A stretch of 64,000 bases of DNA, from assembly GCF_030247195.1 (NCBI RefSeq), contig NC_080670.1, forward strand, positions 209,858,546-209,922,545, in the 5' to 3' direction. Below, piece after piece: positions 36,241 through 49,445 of this stretch (position 1 is its first letter; each line of letters begins with the position of its first letter). This DNA is from Topomyia yanbarensis (lineage: Eukaryota; Arthropoda; Insecta; Diptera; Culicidae). The notes under the pieces were generated by a model, which saw only the letters and a program-made list of their open reading frames with translations, had not been told where the DNA came from and searched no databases. A program made the translations under genes and the position numbers.

Positions 36241-36599
36241 AACCGAGAAGAGAAAAATGACATTTCACGCTTGACACTGTTATTTTGAAGATGGAGATGA
36301 CAAATACAGAGGATGCAGATGGATTCTGGAATATAAGCTCAACTGATCGACATGTAAAAGCAGCTATACATCTCGGGAATGTTGAATGATTTTGCGGGAA
36401 AAAATAAGGAGCAAAATCATGTGATTGCCATTTGCCGCCACGGAAAAAAGTTTACACAAAAAATCAAGTTTTCCATAGTGTAAACTCAATTGCCAAATCA
36501 AATCACGGATTTTAGCAAACATTCGCACGAAATATTCAGACAAGAAACAATTAGACATGAATTGCTTCCGGCCGAGAAATTGATATTTTTCATCATGAT

Positions 36600-38690
36600 C
36601 ATCCTGGCCGAACAACCCGGATCGAATGTATTTTAGATTTCCATGTTTCTCGATCTTGGATCTGTCTCCAGTTTCCTTGAATGCTCGCTGCGCGCGCATC
36701 TTCCTTGTTTGTACACAGCCAGCGAGTGCGTGGTCTGCCCAGAAGCCGACGGGCTCGTCTAGGTTCTCGGCTGAGCATAACTTTAGTTGGTGTCTCTTCC
36801 AGCAATAGCATTACATGTCCAGCCGACTGCAGACTACTGTGTATTATCAGCCTTCCAACGTCAGCACGTTTGTATACTTGGTGCAGTTCGTAGTTCATGC
36901 ATCCGCGTCATCCTCCATTTCTTGCATTGAGCAAATTTGTAAGATGCGGAACTTTAGCTGACTACCTAAACTATAGAAATTTCTATTCACACCCACAACA
37001 CGCATTTCTACGTCGCGGCTAATTTATCTTGTCAGTTTATAGTCAGTTTGATTCTAGAAGCCTCTCTTTTAAAAAGCACAAACGCCTCTTCCACTGCTCT
37101 GTGATCAACGCTACTGATGTCGATATCGTCCGCCAAGCGAAGAAGCATGTGAGATCTCGTAATGATGATTCCATTGCGCTACGTTGAACGGGTAAATCGA
37201 CCTGTTTTAATCCATCTAACGGTACAATCGAATCGTATAACTCTCCGGCTATTCCGACACGTGATTTTGACCCATCCAGCGTCATACAAATCAGCTTAAC
37301 CAGGCTTGTCGAAAAACCATGTTCAAACATTATCTGCCACAGGTCGTTTCGTTTAACTGAATCGTACACCACCTGGAAACCCACAAACAGATGGTGAGTC
37401 CGTAAGATATATTCCGGAAATTTTTGTAATTTTATATTGCACGGTAAACATTTGGTCCGTCTTTAATCGTCCTTATCGATACCCGCTTTGGTATACGCAT
37501 ACAAAAGATTATGTCAATGGGTGCAGTCTGCTAAACGGAACAGGAGAGTACCTTGTAGGCGGCATTCACGATAGGTACTACACTCGAGTTTGTGATCCTT
37601 CTTGAAGATAGGATATAGGCTTTCCAGCCAATCGGAAGGCACCCGGAGCATCACAGAAACGCAGTGGATTGCTTGGTACAACCGGTCACTCTAAACTTTT
37701 GGAAGTTTGGTCGAGATTCAACATCCTGTTCTTCTTTCCCATTGGGTGAACGACCACCAGGTTGAAACCCATAATAAGCAAATTACAATTCTTTTCCATT
37801 CTTCGATTTGTGCCTTCTCAACTCGTTTGTCCATTCAATAATAATTCAAAGTGCTCCGTCCATCTGGCAGCTAATTCCTTGCAATGCTTTCCTCTGCATC
37901 AGCGAGTGCCATTTCATTGTGCCTACGTTTCTTACGTCTATGAAGTTTTTTTCTCGGTTGCGCTCAGCTCACTACATCGTTGGCTGTTCTGGCATTTAGC
38001 CGTTGTAAGCATTCAGCCTTGTTGGCCTGTTTTTTTCTCGTCCAACACTCTTTGGCACTCAACATCAAACCAACCGTTCTGCGTGGCGTTCCTGGTACCC
38101 ATCTATTCTGTGACTGTTGAACTGACCCTCTCCTGGTTATGTTGTCACGCTGCGTTCACATCATTTCTTGCCATCCGATCTTTGATTTAGTCGTCGAGCT
38201 TTCGGCCATAATCCTCAACAACACCCTCAATCGATAGTCAGTCGCATGGTTCTCACCCGCCTGGAACCGGTTATGCTGGGCGGTCTTGAGCGAATCTTAC
38301 ACATAAATAGCTACTGGTCTGAGTCGGCGAACGGTCCTCGGAAGATCCTGATACCAATGACATCGGAGAAATGTCGACCGTCCGTCAAAACATAGTCGAT
38401 TTGCGAGCAAGTTTCGCCATTTGGGTGTCTCCAGGTGGACTTCCAAATATTCTTCCGTGCAAAAAAGGTGCTACAGATAGTTATACCTCTGGTTGCGGCG
38501 AGATTTATCAACCTTGAACCGTTGCCGTTGGTGGTTGAAAGGAAGCCAATAACCGGACGAAAGAATTCTTCTTTCCCAAGCTGTGCACTTGTATCTCCGA
38601 TGATGAATTTTTTAGGCATTCTCCTTAGTTCGTGTCTAGACGCTCACAGAATGCATCTTTCACATCATCGGGTTTGTCGTTGGTAAGCGC
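36600..38690 (-). pseudogene. Non-LTR retrotransposon with APE endonuclease and RT, decayed
   Basis: On the minus strand: an APE-type endonuclease (38620-38311) with GDTSAQLGKEEFF, LINLAATRGITICSTFFARK, STWRHPNGETCSQIDYVLTD and RGPFADSD. RT pieces follow: VPSDWLESLYPIFKKD (37650), VVYDSVKRNDLWQIMFEHGF (37370) and GLKQVDLP. The C-terminal GHV...RRARRLLGRPRTRW tail is at 36820-36750. Domain order is intact, but frame breaks and stops are frequent. The catalytic Asp of the endonuclease GDFN box reads GDTS. Confidence 0.83.
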
Positions 38691-38708
38691 GTTGACATTG
38701 CTATAGTT

Positions 38709-39798
38709 TGTAAGTAGGGGTTTTCCACTACTCGGGTTCTTGTTTGCCCGGCGTACCCTTCTTTTCAGGGCGGCCTAGGTGCCTTTACAGAATTTCGGAT
38801 TTTCGTAACAACAAAAAAGGGTAAACAAAACAAAACAAACTACTAAATTTACCGACTTTATTGTCCTCCAACTCTCCACTTCACAGCTGCTGCTCCACTT
38901 CACTCACTGCTGCGGGAGGTTTCCACCGACCGGCCGGGACAACAACGGCCGCGTTCTCCTTTGGTCGTTGGCTGCTCCGGCAGCGGTCCTTGACAATTAG
39001 CTAGGGAGGTGAGCTTGGCTCCTTTGTTGGAACCTCCCTAGCGACGGGGCGTATAATCGCCGGGTCCACTCACTCCCCGTGAATGACCCAGGTAGGTTCC
39101 GCAATAACCTACCTCAGGGGGAACCTTTGTCCGCCCTTCTTCGTTCTCCTTTACGATTAACTGTGGAGGAGAGCTAGGCTCGTTCGGCTAATCCTCCATA
39201 GTGAGAACGACACTGGTGTTACCTGGGTCCTTTTTGTTTAGCCGAGGAAGCGAGTGGTTCCTTAGTAGTTAGCTTCCTGTTTCGGCGACCGTACACCAGG
39301 ACTTTTTCGAATGCCCGGACCACACACCGATACACTGACGGATTTCACTTGCCGTCACACGCGCGCACTGAACTTTTGTTACGGTGGCGGGAAACTGTCC
39401 CGAAAAAAAGGAATACATCTGGAACGTCTGTTCCTGGCTGTGGTCCGTCACTTTCTGTCCACTCTAACACGATGGCCGCCTTCCGCACTCCACTATCACA
39501 GACCGCCAACCGCCTTGTCGCACAGTTGTCAACGATGAGCAGCATAACCAGTGCACACGAATTTTCGCAAGAGGAGAGCGGCAGTCTACCTAAGCCCTAT
39601 GTTACTAATTCACAAACATAAAACAAAAATTATCTAACCTATCTGTACGAATAAAACCGTTCATAAACGCGAAAACGAACAAAAATTTACAACTAAATGT
39701 AAACGGTACCGAACAACGGTGAGCATAATTTTACGTAAACAATACACTCTACGGAGCGTATACGCAAAAAGGGTATATTTCCACCCAGTACTAAATTG
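38709..39798 (-). repeat. LTR-like repeat (~1.1 kb), copy 2 (inverted)
   Basis: Reverse complement of 17049-18158. Lies directly against the endonuclease end of the LINE at 38690 and 200 bp from the N gap. The 100 bp just outside its 5' end (39800-39870, read on minus) are open as DFTVLDKQQRVEDKGQVLQL, which could be the 3' end of an LTR-element coding region. Confidence 0.7.
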
Positions 39799-40000
39799 TT
39801 ACCCTGACGGGTTACAAGTTGAAGAACTTGCCCTTTATCCTCAACACGCTGCTGCTTATCAAGCACTGTAAAATCCTCCCACTACTTGAATGAGGTACCC
39901 GCAGTTGGGTTTACTGTGCGGAATGTTCGTTCTTATGTGCCGCACCAACGAATTTCGTGAAAAACTGCGATCTCCATCTTCACTTTTTGTAGCTCCCGAG

Positions 40001-40500
40001 NNNNNNNNNNNNNNNNNNNNNNNNNNNNNNNNNNNNNNNNNNNNNNNNNNNNNNNNNNNNNNNNNNNNNNNNNNNNNNNNNNNNNNNNNNNNNNNNNNNN
40101 NNNNNNNNNNNNNNNNNNNNNNNNNNNNNNNNNNNNNNNNNNNNNNNNNNNNNNNNNNNNNNNNNNNNNNNNNNNNNNNNNNNNNNNNNNNNNNNNNNNN
40201 NNNNNNNNNNNNNNNNNNNNNNNNNNNNNNNNNNNNNNNNNNNNNNNNNNNNNNNNNNNNNNNNNNNNNNNNNNNNNNNNNNNNNNNNNNNNNNNNNNNN
40301 NNNNNNNNNNNNNNNNNNNNNNNNNNNNNNNNNNNNNNNNNNNNNNNNNNNNNNNNNNNNNNNNNNNNNNNNNNNNNNNNNNNNNNNNNNNNNNNNNNNN
40401 NNNNNNNNNNNNNNNNNNNNNNNNNNNNNNNNNNNNNNNNNNNNNNNNNNNNNNNNNNNNNNNNNNNNNNNNNNNNNNNNNNNNNNNNNNNNNNNNNNNN
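40001..40500. other. Assembly gap (500 N)
   Basis: Exactly 500 Ns, a round placeholder length. EPG5 coding sequence reaches its right edge (40501). Sequence at its left edge (39800-40000) does not look like EPG5. Confidence 0.99.
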
Positions 40501-43500
40501 CAGCTGTGTATCCTCCAGCCACAGTTGTAATGTCTTGAACAATCTAGTACAATGGTTGTAGAACGATAGTTGGCTTTCGTCCGTTTCACTTACGGAGGCC
40601 GCATTGTAGTAACACTCAGCTTCGTACAGCTTTATCTTAACTCGTTTCATCAGTCCCACATTGTACTCGTAGAAACGGTCGGAGACGCCGAATAGATGAG
40701 CGAACCGTTCCTCGTCATGGGCTAAGGGGATTCGTGAAAGGTAAATCGTGAAGAATAGTTGGCAGACGATCGGGTACATGTAGTTTTTGATCGAACTAGT
40801 TGCTACTAGGTTGGCCAGTTTGTACAGGGTCAGGGCGTTGGCCGGAAACGATGGGTAGCCTAGGATTGAGGTGGCTTTTTTCACGGCTGTGTCCAGTGAC
40901 ACTTTGGATGAAACAGTTGGTATGCCGATGGAACGTAGGATCTCGTGCCAGATTCGAGTCTGGATCTCGGTAATCTCGTACTCTAGTTCGAGGGTGAATA
41001 TCGAAAGGAACACGGTGGAGGCTGATGGTGTTGTGAACAGATCGGTTGGATTTGAGACGAGTAGGGTCAGAAGACCCGATGCTTTGCAGGTTTTGATGTC
41101 TTCGAAGCGCTGGAAAATAGAAAGGTTTAGTCAACAACGAACAGAAATAGTTTCAAAAACAAGACACTTACCACATAGAAGGGTCGGAAGAATTCCTTCA
41201 TCGAGTGCCAAGAATCGGGAAATTGGTAAGCAACTCCGAGCATGGCATCCAATAGCCCAAGAACCGCCGAATCTTTGGTCCAATTCGGTAGTTCAGTTAG
41301 GCAAAGTAACCAGATGTTGATTAGCAGCGTCGGCGAGTTCAGTCCATAGCTCGTGTAGTTCGTGATCTGCGAGAGGATCATACAATTTAGCATTTCGGTA
41401 ACGGGTGTGCTTGATTCCGGTTGGAACTGATCCTTGGTAAATCGAGCGTAGTATCGGTCCGCCGCTATCAAGCTCAACAGAATCGATTTGAACGCTTCGC
41501 AACGACTCAAACTATCGGGGCATTCTAGGAATAGGGGAGTGATCAGTTGCAGACAGCGCACAACTACCGTGTAGCGGTGATCGTTCAGCAATAGTCGAAT
41601 CTGCTCCAGCCCTTTGTGACAAATTTGCGGCACGGAATGTCCCCATTGGCTTATCAGAATAGCCAAATAGACAGCGAGCGGTCGATTCTCGGTGACTCCC
41701 TGATATATCTGTTGAGCATTCTCCAGCTCGAGTACATGCCGCTGAATGAGAGCAGGATTTTTGATCATTTCGTTGATGGCAGCCGGGCTTTGATCCATAC
41801 AGTGCAGTCGCAGAAGGCCAACCATGTTCCAGCACCAAGCTAGAAACTGGTTCTGCGCACCTTTGCCCGGCACCAGACTGCTCACGGAAGCAGACAGACC
41901 TTGATAACTGCAGAGAGTTTCGGGAACGTGCTTGATGTATACCTCGGTGACTAAACAAGCGATTCGGACGTGGATGTCGTGGGGTAGGAAAAGTTCGTTG
42001 TTCCTGGAAGGATTGATAATGATTACGTGCAATGTAGTCGATAATGTAAGCAAGAATTTTGTTTCAGCATCAGAAGACTATGAAAGCACTCCAAAATTAA
42101 AAAAAAAATGTTTCTGTGTTCGTTATTCATCCTCCATTCTTTTTCTTGCAACTAACACAAACAAGAAGTGTGTACTAGAACAAACCTAAGGTTAAGGCTA
42201 CTTTACAGTTCGGAAAACATGTCACGGGATTTGAGTCCCTGTGTATTTTAAATGGAGCTCGGGATTTAAAATACCGCGACGGGAAATGAGTCTACACAAA
42301 ACTGACAGTTTTCCTGAAGTGTAAACCCAACCGCGGGAAACATCACGGGATTTTAAAACTCTCCACACAGAAATCCGGTCGGGAACAATTCAATACAAAT
42401 TGTTTTCCGACGGGGAAAATAGTATTTTTATAAGGTTAGCAATTCGCTGCAAGTTTTATACTGTTTTTGGTTTGACTGTTTGGAGATATCTCAGCGGGAA
42501 ATTTTCCCCGATCAAATCCCGACGCAAATTCCGTGCGAAATCCCGTGACCCATTCCCCGAACTGCAAACCTTTTTTGCTCTGGTGCTCAATATTGGTTGT
42601 AGCAGGATTATAATCGTTACCACGTGGTTACCACGTACTCATTTAGGTCGTCGTGGAAACAAAAATAATACATCACAGTAGGCGAGGATGATAACCCAGA
42701 ATAAATTTTCATTCGAAAAAATAAATTACTCACTGATCAAAGTTGTAGTTCAGATGGATCAAAATCACTCGCGCCGTAGAGCTTTGAATCGAGCAGAACG
42801 AATAGTTCAGAATCCACGTGGCAAGCAGTTCAAAGTCTGCCCATTGTGGCCTCCACCGGTCCAGTGGAAGTGATTTGAAGATGTACGTTGCCGATTGGTC
42901 AGCTGCGCCGATCTCTTGCTTTAGCCACCGCAGAAGATTCGACACCAGCGATGGATACTTGGAAACGATGTTGATCAGCAAATCCTTAACCGCCTTGTAA
43001 CAAAAGTCTTTGGTGTATTCGTTGAGGTAACCGATCTGACATGAAAATTTTAATTAACAATCTACATTTAGTTCAATAAAAAGAAACTTACGTCCACCAG
43101 GTTCAAAGCTACGGTTTCAATAAACTCGGCATCGGTTGATTCCCTGGACAAGGCCATGCTGGAGAAAACCTGCAGAAGATAGTACAGATCTTCCGAAGGC
43201 ATTTCCAATAAGCTATTTCGGAATGTCTCTCGACGCTCTTCGCCAACACATGCCGATTGGAAGTCACTGCTGACGTCAGAAATCACCTCTTCTTTGAACT
43301 CATTAAGATGCAGACAAAAGTACAATTTCCACAGTGCGTTGATGCTCAACTGATCAAAGGGCAAACCTGTCAGATATTGCCACGTTCCGATCTTTCTCGA
43401 TCTGTATATGTAGTGAGCCGAACGCACGACGAATATGTCAAATTCCAACCTGATTCTACCCAGTTGAGCAGGATCTGCTTGCACCTGACTACTTTTCCTG

Positions 43501-45406
43501 TGCTCCACAAAGATCCGGTACAGGTCGCTAACATAGAACACGGTGTGTTTGATCAACCTTGCCACCCTTTTGGCGAACTGCCGGTAGCGATCGGCATCGT
43601 AAGTGATCAACCCGTTTCCCAATAGTTCAACAAAAATCGTACCGAACGCAATCGATTTCAACAGGTAAGTTCCAGTGACAGCTTCCTCGTTTAACCGAAA
43701 CGTTCCATCCAGCCTTTCGTCAGCCTGGGTCATCGCTCGAAAGATACTTCCGAAAGGGACTTGATCAATCAGTGCCACTAAATCGCCTTCCTTCAGCTCG
43801 GAAATCGAATCCGAACTGCTACAATCTTCCCCATCGCTGTCCACTATCGCCCACATCTCCTCCTGAACGACATCGATCGAGCGGTTCGTATCTACCTTCA
43901 GTTTCTCCAAAAAATCATTCCTTTTCCTGACAGGCAGCAGAATCGATGCCATTACAATTAAAACGTGCTGAAATTCGCTACTTCCCCACAGAAAACTTTC
44001 CCCGACTGGCATCTGAATCATCCGAGTGGCCCAGTTTGCGATCCCACTAGGACTCCGAAGAACATGAAACAACACGAACAGATGATCGTGGGTGTTCGCA
44101 ATCCGTAACTGAGTGGCCACCAGTTTCCCGATCCAAGATTTTACATCCGACAGAAACCGTTTATCGGTGACGCCTTTTCGAAGGAAGCTAAACAAAATCG
44201 AGATACACAGACGCAGCTCGCCGATAGCCACCGACAGATCGGTCGGATAGGTACTCGGATTAAGTACCACGGGAGCGTTGCTAGGCATATTCGAGAGAAG
44301 CGAGTGCAGATTAAGTGTTTCGTAGATTTTCTGGTTAATTTTGAGCCGGGTGGCATCTACTTCGTAGGCTCTCTGGTTGCACTGGAAGCAGGACTGCTTC
44401 ACCAGTTCCTTCAGGGTTGCAGTTAGTTGGTTCAGAGCGGTTTGTTGCAGCGTCGCGACCCTGTTGGTGGAAAGAGATACTGATTAGATGGTGATGCGCT
44501 AGAAGAAACAACTATTGCCAATGAGCAGTCTCCAAAACTTGACAATGTTTTCTGAATTCTGATGGTGATATACTCACATGGCTTGATATTGCCCCCGCAC
44601 CACCTTCTCATCAGCGCAAGTGGCCGTTCCGATAAAAGTCTGTTCCCTCAGTAGCCACACTTCTCTCGCCAACTTTTTACTCTTGTGTTGAAGTGCATTG
44701 CACTCCAGCAGGTTCAGGCTATAATCAGCTCGTGCCTTCGCGTAGCACTGTAGCAGCTGATACAGCGGATGATTGCCGCAATGATCGCTTCCCTGTAGTT
44801 CTCGGGCGATGAACTCCTGCTCGAAGGCTTCCGCCTGTCGAAGTTCGTTATCCACCGCGTAGAATTGGCCCAACTGTTGGCGAGTGTACGGTTTCAGCGA
44901 GACGACCTCCGCCGGCAGCTGTTTATCAGGACTTGTTACCAACTCCTTCAAGTTTGGATACAGCGATTGCACGTGTTCCTGCTTCACGGTATAAGCTAGC
45001 AGAGGATTTACCTCTTTCACGGGCTCATCAAAAACTGGCGCCGTAGGCGCTGTTGCTTCCACGGAAAGCTCTTCCTCTTGGATATCACCTTCCGGCTGGA
45101 TCGTCCCCTCGTTGCATTCTTCTGCTTTTCCAACTTCTTCTAGTGTTAAATTTCTCACGTCTATCAGAACGGCAGCAGCTTCCTCTGACGTGGAAGTACT
45201 GGGAAAGTCAATATCCACCGCCGATAGCGGCTCGAAAAGATCTCCATCGTTTTCCAGTGGCTCACCGATCGGGACTTCGGGCAGAACCAGTGGTTTAAGC
45301 TTGGCTTTCGGTTTCTTTGGATGATATAAAAAAGGAAGCCTGTTAAGTGCGCAATTAAGAAAAAATAATTAATTACCTTTGTTTTGTGTTTCTCGAGTGT
45401 TGCCAT
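40501..45406 (-). CDS. Epg5: EPG5 (ectopic P granules 5), N-terminal half, cut by the gap
   Basis: Minus-strand exons 45406-45377, 45314-44578, 44460-43092, 43035-42734, 42003-41172 and 41109-40501 (running into the gap) join in frame to 1293 codons. Start MATLEKHKTK continues KPKAKLKPLV. Family-like blocks: QSLYPNLKEL, the Glu-rich helices near HPLYQLLQCYAKARADYSLN, IFKSLPLDRWRPQWADFELL, QWGHSVPQICHKGLEQIRLL, ILSQITNYTSYG and FKTLQLWLEDTQL at the gap. EPG5 is a large Rab7 effector tethering autophagosomes to lysosomes (family knowledge); animal forms are about 2400-2600 aa, so roughly half is missing. Introns are short except the 730-bp one holding a MITE (42194-42573). Identification rests on remembered motifs. 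Confidence 0.85.
42194..42573. mobile_element. MITE in an EPG5 intron
   Basis: Left CTACTTTACAGTTCGG...GTCACGGGATTT and right inverse (AAATCCCGTGACCCATTCCC then CGAACTGCAAACC). The interior has further CGGGAAA/TTTCCCG motifs in both orientations, so it can fold along its length. Confidence 0.75.
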
Positions 45407-46066
45407 GTTGTGGACTTTTGTTCTGATAATAAACGTAACGTTTTAAATAGTCTTGATCAGTATTGTTACTTGCTTAATGAAACTTTTTACGTCTCACATC
45501 GCTGACGACTGATGTTTTTTTTGATGATTCAACAAACTGCAATAAGTAAACAAAATCACAGTTGAGCCAGGCGGCGACGGAGGTTTCAAGTAAAGTGCAG
45601 TTTATGTATGCTTCTAATACTTCGTTTACTTCTTTCACGTTCTGCCATTCCACTACCACTAATAACGATAATCTTCAACATGTATTACATACATTTATTT
45701 TGATACTAAATTTATATATGCGAGCTCGAGCGACAAAAAAACAGGCGAGAGATCGAAGGATGTTTCTTTGTTTTGATTTTTCATTTGGCTACCTACTGTC
45801 AAAGCCAGCTGATTCATGTGCTGGTACTAAAAGCAAAAAAGCCGAATCGGTCACTCAACGGCACTCATTCATTCGATCGATTTGTTGTTTGGACAGGGTG
45901 ATACAAAAATTCTTTTTTCGAGACTCATTGTACGCTTAATTGGAAACGCATCTTTCAAGCATTTTGATGCGATGGCGTATGAAATTGACGCGTTCGTTGC
46001 TGTTCGTGTTTTATTTTTTCAAAAGAGATTATTCCTCGTCGCAGCACATTCGACGGAATATTGCAC
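45407..46066. other. EPG5 upstream region, no gene supported
   Basis: Should contain the EPG5 promoter and 5' UTR. No TATA/initiator pair is convincing and open frames lack domains. Confidence 0.4.
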
Positions 46067-46288
46067 AATTAGGCAATCCATGAGACGTTTCTGATTATTT
46101 CTTGTTTACTTATTCTGACGTTACTCCAAGGGGTGCGACGTCCGACAATATCGTTGATTCGATCCAACATCAAACGAATCGGACTAACAAAGTTGTTTGT
46201 CGGACGAGTTTTTCAGTTCGCAGGAGTAGACTTGTTGACAGAACCCACCGCTGAATTGTCAAACAAACGTCTAATGGATTGCCTAATT
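46067..46288. mobile_element. MITE (~222 bp)
   Basis: Termini AATTAGGCAATCCATGAGAC and inverse GTCTAATGGATTGCCTAATT; a second inner inverted pair (CGTCCGACAATATCGTTGAT / AACAAAGTTGTTTGTCGGACG) makes the element nearly wholly self-complementary. Confidence 0.8.
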
Positions 46289-46975
46289 CCCACTAAACTG
46301 GATTTCGCACTGTCAAAGTGCGAGTGATCAAACTGCGAGCTGTCAAAGCACATGTATTTTAAGTGATAGGAATGGTATTTTCATAGACAGACCAGGCGAA
46401 TTATGAGAAGAAATTATTATTACCATTATAGTAATTACAGATGATACTGTGCGACCAGGGAGCTGGCTTAAGGGTCGAGTTTGGTCTTTAAATAGACGCT
46501 TACGATAATAAGTCTTCAAGTAGACTCTTTCTTTTATTTTTGGCTTTAGATAAAAAATGCGAGATAGATTTCCGGCCATTTAAAAAGATGCGTAAATAAT
46601 GTCTGTGAGATAACCGGAGTGTCGTGACTACACTTCGGGGCGTTAATTCAAATCTAATGATATTCAACGAAATCACGTTTGAATGGGAAAGTTTCAAAAA
46701 ATTCGTTCTGATAAATGTTAAAATTTAATTCGAAGTTTTTTTCCTTTGTCAACTTGAAAATATTGTTAGAATTTTATTGATGAAAAATTGAAAATGCATG
46801 TGTAGCAATAATGTCTACTGGATGGATAGTAGAGGAAGGACGCATATTCGTGCCTGTTATGCTAGTATTAGTATCAGAAAGGAATGGCATTAAAAACGAC
46901 CGATAGAAGTGTGTATTCGGGCTAGTCCCTTTTTCTCATCATTCCTTTGAATGTCGTTGTACTACCAGCAAGCAC

Positions 46976-47230
46976 TGGCACCATAGGGAAAGCTCCCCGC
47001 AAGCAATGAGCAACGACAGCCATCCGCAAAATTGCCCCAGCCACTGGTAGCGTTAAGAAGCCCAATCTTTCCGACCAGAAGCTGACACGCTGTCATGCCG
47101 CTAGCGTGCCGTTGCCCTTCCAGCGTCTGGTCCGTGAGATTGCGTAGGATTTCGAAACCGATCTACGCTTCCAGAGCTCAGCCGTAATGGCCCTCCAAGA
47201 AGTCAGGGAGTCCTACATGTTTGTTCGAGA
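46976..47230 (+). pseudogene. Histone H3 pseudogene
   Basis: Plus strand reads GKAPRKQ-stop-ATTAIRKIAPATGSVKKP, then after a gap VPLPFQRLVREIA-stop-DFETDLRF and QSSAVMALQEVRESYMF, matching H3 residues about 12-40 and 65-100. The middle is deleted and the C-terminus missing. No stem-loop follows. Confidence 0.9.
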
Positions 47231-47632
47231 ATAGCTCCACTTCTATTCTTCTGGCTTGAATTATTTGCAATCTTCCCACACTACTTTTACAGTGCACTCT
47301 CAGCAAGTATCTTAACTCTTGACACACTGAAACAATACTAAGAGAAGAGACGACAACAGACTTCTTGCTCTTCTTAATTTTATCTACCAGGCCCTGTCGT
47401 AATTCCAAAGACAATAAGCATCCATCGTTGCCAGATTCCATTTGCATGATTTTCACAATTGCTGAAAATAATTGTACCTCAAATATCGACCCTCAGTCAA
47501 GAATTCACAATATTAGCTGCATTTAAAAATTGAATTTTAAGTGTATTTGTATCTTTCTTAACAATACACGTGGTTATATCGTCATTCAGGGTATTTATTC
47601 AATTTACATGAAATGTTCATGTATATGAAATG

Positions 47633-47965
47633 TACACTGAAAAAAATCCAAACGTTAATTCTATTTGGTTCAAATCGCTTAAAATTCATAAGAAGAAGAA
47701 ATGCTATTGTTATCACGCGCACACATACCTTCTATGTCTCAACTGTATAAACAATGTATGCACACACATAAGTTATATGTGCATATTGTTATAGAATGGG
47801 GTTTTATGTGCCTAATAGTTATGAAATGTGAATGTAAGATTAATATTTCTTGTAAATACACACATTAGGTTTATGTGCCAGCAAATAGTGTCTATATGCC
47901 TCCGTTAATTGCAAAAATCTATGTGTAAAATCAATAGGCATAACGTTTACTTTTTTTTGAGTGTA
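47633..47965. mobile_element. MITE (~333 bp)
   Basis: TACACTGAAAAAAATCCAAAC at the left and GTTTACTTTTTTTTGAGTGTA at the right are inverted repeats. The interior is AT-rich with short TATGTG-type repeats. Confidence 0.7.
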
Positions 47966-47969
47966 GCCA

Positions 47970-49440
47970 AAATAAATTCAGCAGCACTGTTTTTCATCCC
48001 GTTTGAAAATATTATGAACGCTCTTGACTGACAAAACGACTAATCAGAAGCTGGTTCAATATTGAGGTTAGGACTGGATCATATTGGCTACGCGATTGGC
48101 GATTCTACGTTGAAACCGCTCGCAGATAGCGCTGGAAGGAAAGTGTTGCTGATTTTATTCTGTTCTGTCATAGTGCATATATTTTCTGTAAACATTGGAA
48201 AAAATGACTTTTAAACACCAAATTACCGATCAATTTGTTGATAATTGTTTATGAAAATGGAGGAAAATCATCATTTTATCAGATGATGAGTAAACATTTA
48301 GCGAAAATAGTGTAAAACATAGTGGTTTCTAATATTATTCGCAGAGCTATGTGCGCGCTGTTTCGAAATGTAATTTGTTGAGCACCGTAGCCGCCGCAAC
48401 AGCATTTCCCGTTCGTCCTAAGTTAAGCTAAACCTTCATGAGATGGTGTAAATTCATGAAACTTTCCAGATCACGCGAGGAAAGAGTATATCCGGCAAAT
48501 AGGAAAGTGTCAGCTTTGTATCATGCACAGCCGATCCTTCTCTCCGATAGTCTTCACTGAATTTCCTACGTAGTTCAAAATATAAAGGAGTTTGACATTG
48601 GTGCTGATTAGGTCTCGGTTTCGAGTTGGAACTTTATTTATGGAACGATTTTTCATGACCACAATAATACCCCGATTACATTTCGAAGAAATGTATGAGT
48701 CAAATAGTTGCAAATGGCTGTACTTTCAGAATAATTGCAAATAAAACTAAATTTCTTACTCGTTTCATTCATATTTTGGCAGTGGTCAGCTTTTTCCGAG
48801 AAGATAATGAAGATTTTGTTGTAAGCTACGACTCACTTACGGGTGAAAAAAAGCAAATTGTATCACTTTGCCAGTTCATGAGCTGAATCATAGGTGTCGC
48901 AAGACTAATTTTGGTTTTGCCGCAAATCGCCAATTGTCTTCTCTTCTCTTAGAAACAATATATAAAGACAAATATCTGACGGAAATGTCAGGATAACAAG
49001 TTAAAATTTATCCCGCATAATTCACTCCCTACAATAGTCCAATTTACCCCCGGGGGTGAATTCACACATCGGAATTGATAGTAGAAACATTGCATTTACA
49101 ACAGTTATTATTGTTTACAGCAATTTTTACAATAACAACGTCTTTGTTTTCAGTACTTCCTTGAATTTTACCTAAAAATGATGCTCTTCGTTTTCTGGTG
49201 CATTGGATTTGTTAATATTTTTATTCGCATTTTTCACCATGGCGTCCCGTTCGTCTGCTTCGTCAAATGTTTTCGGTTTTTACAACTTTGGTTAGTAAAT
49301 AATATAGATAATAAATATGAGTAAGCTAGTTTAACATTGTCTATATACAGGCTGGAATGCCGTGAACAGATGGCGATCAGTTTTTGGCCAGTGTTTTCTC
49401 TCACCTAGAGTAGCTATAAGGCAACTGGCGTAACGATTTC
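47970..49440. other. No gene supported
   Basis: AT-rich, stop-rich in all frames; nothing recognised. Confidence 0.4.
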
Positions 49441-49445
49441 TTAGA

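Noticed and set aside
39859..40000. EPG5 continuation on the left of the gap
   Set aside because: All three minus frames stop within about 47 codons and none resembles EPG5.
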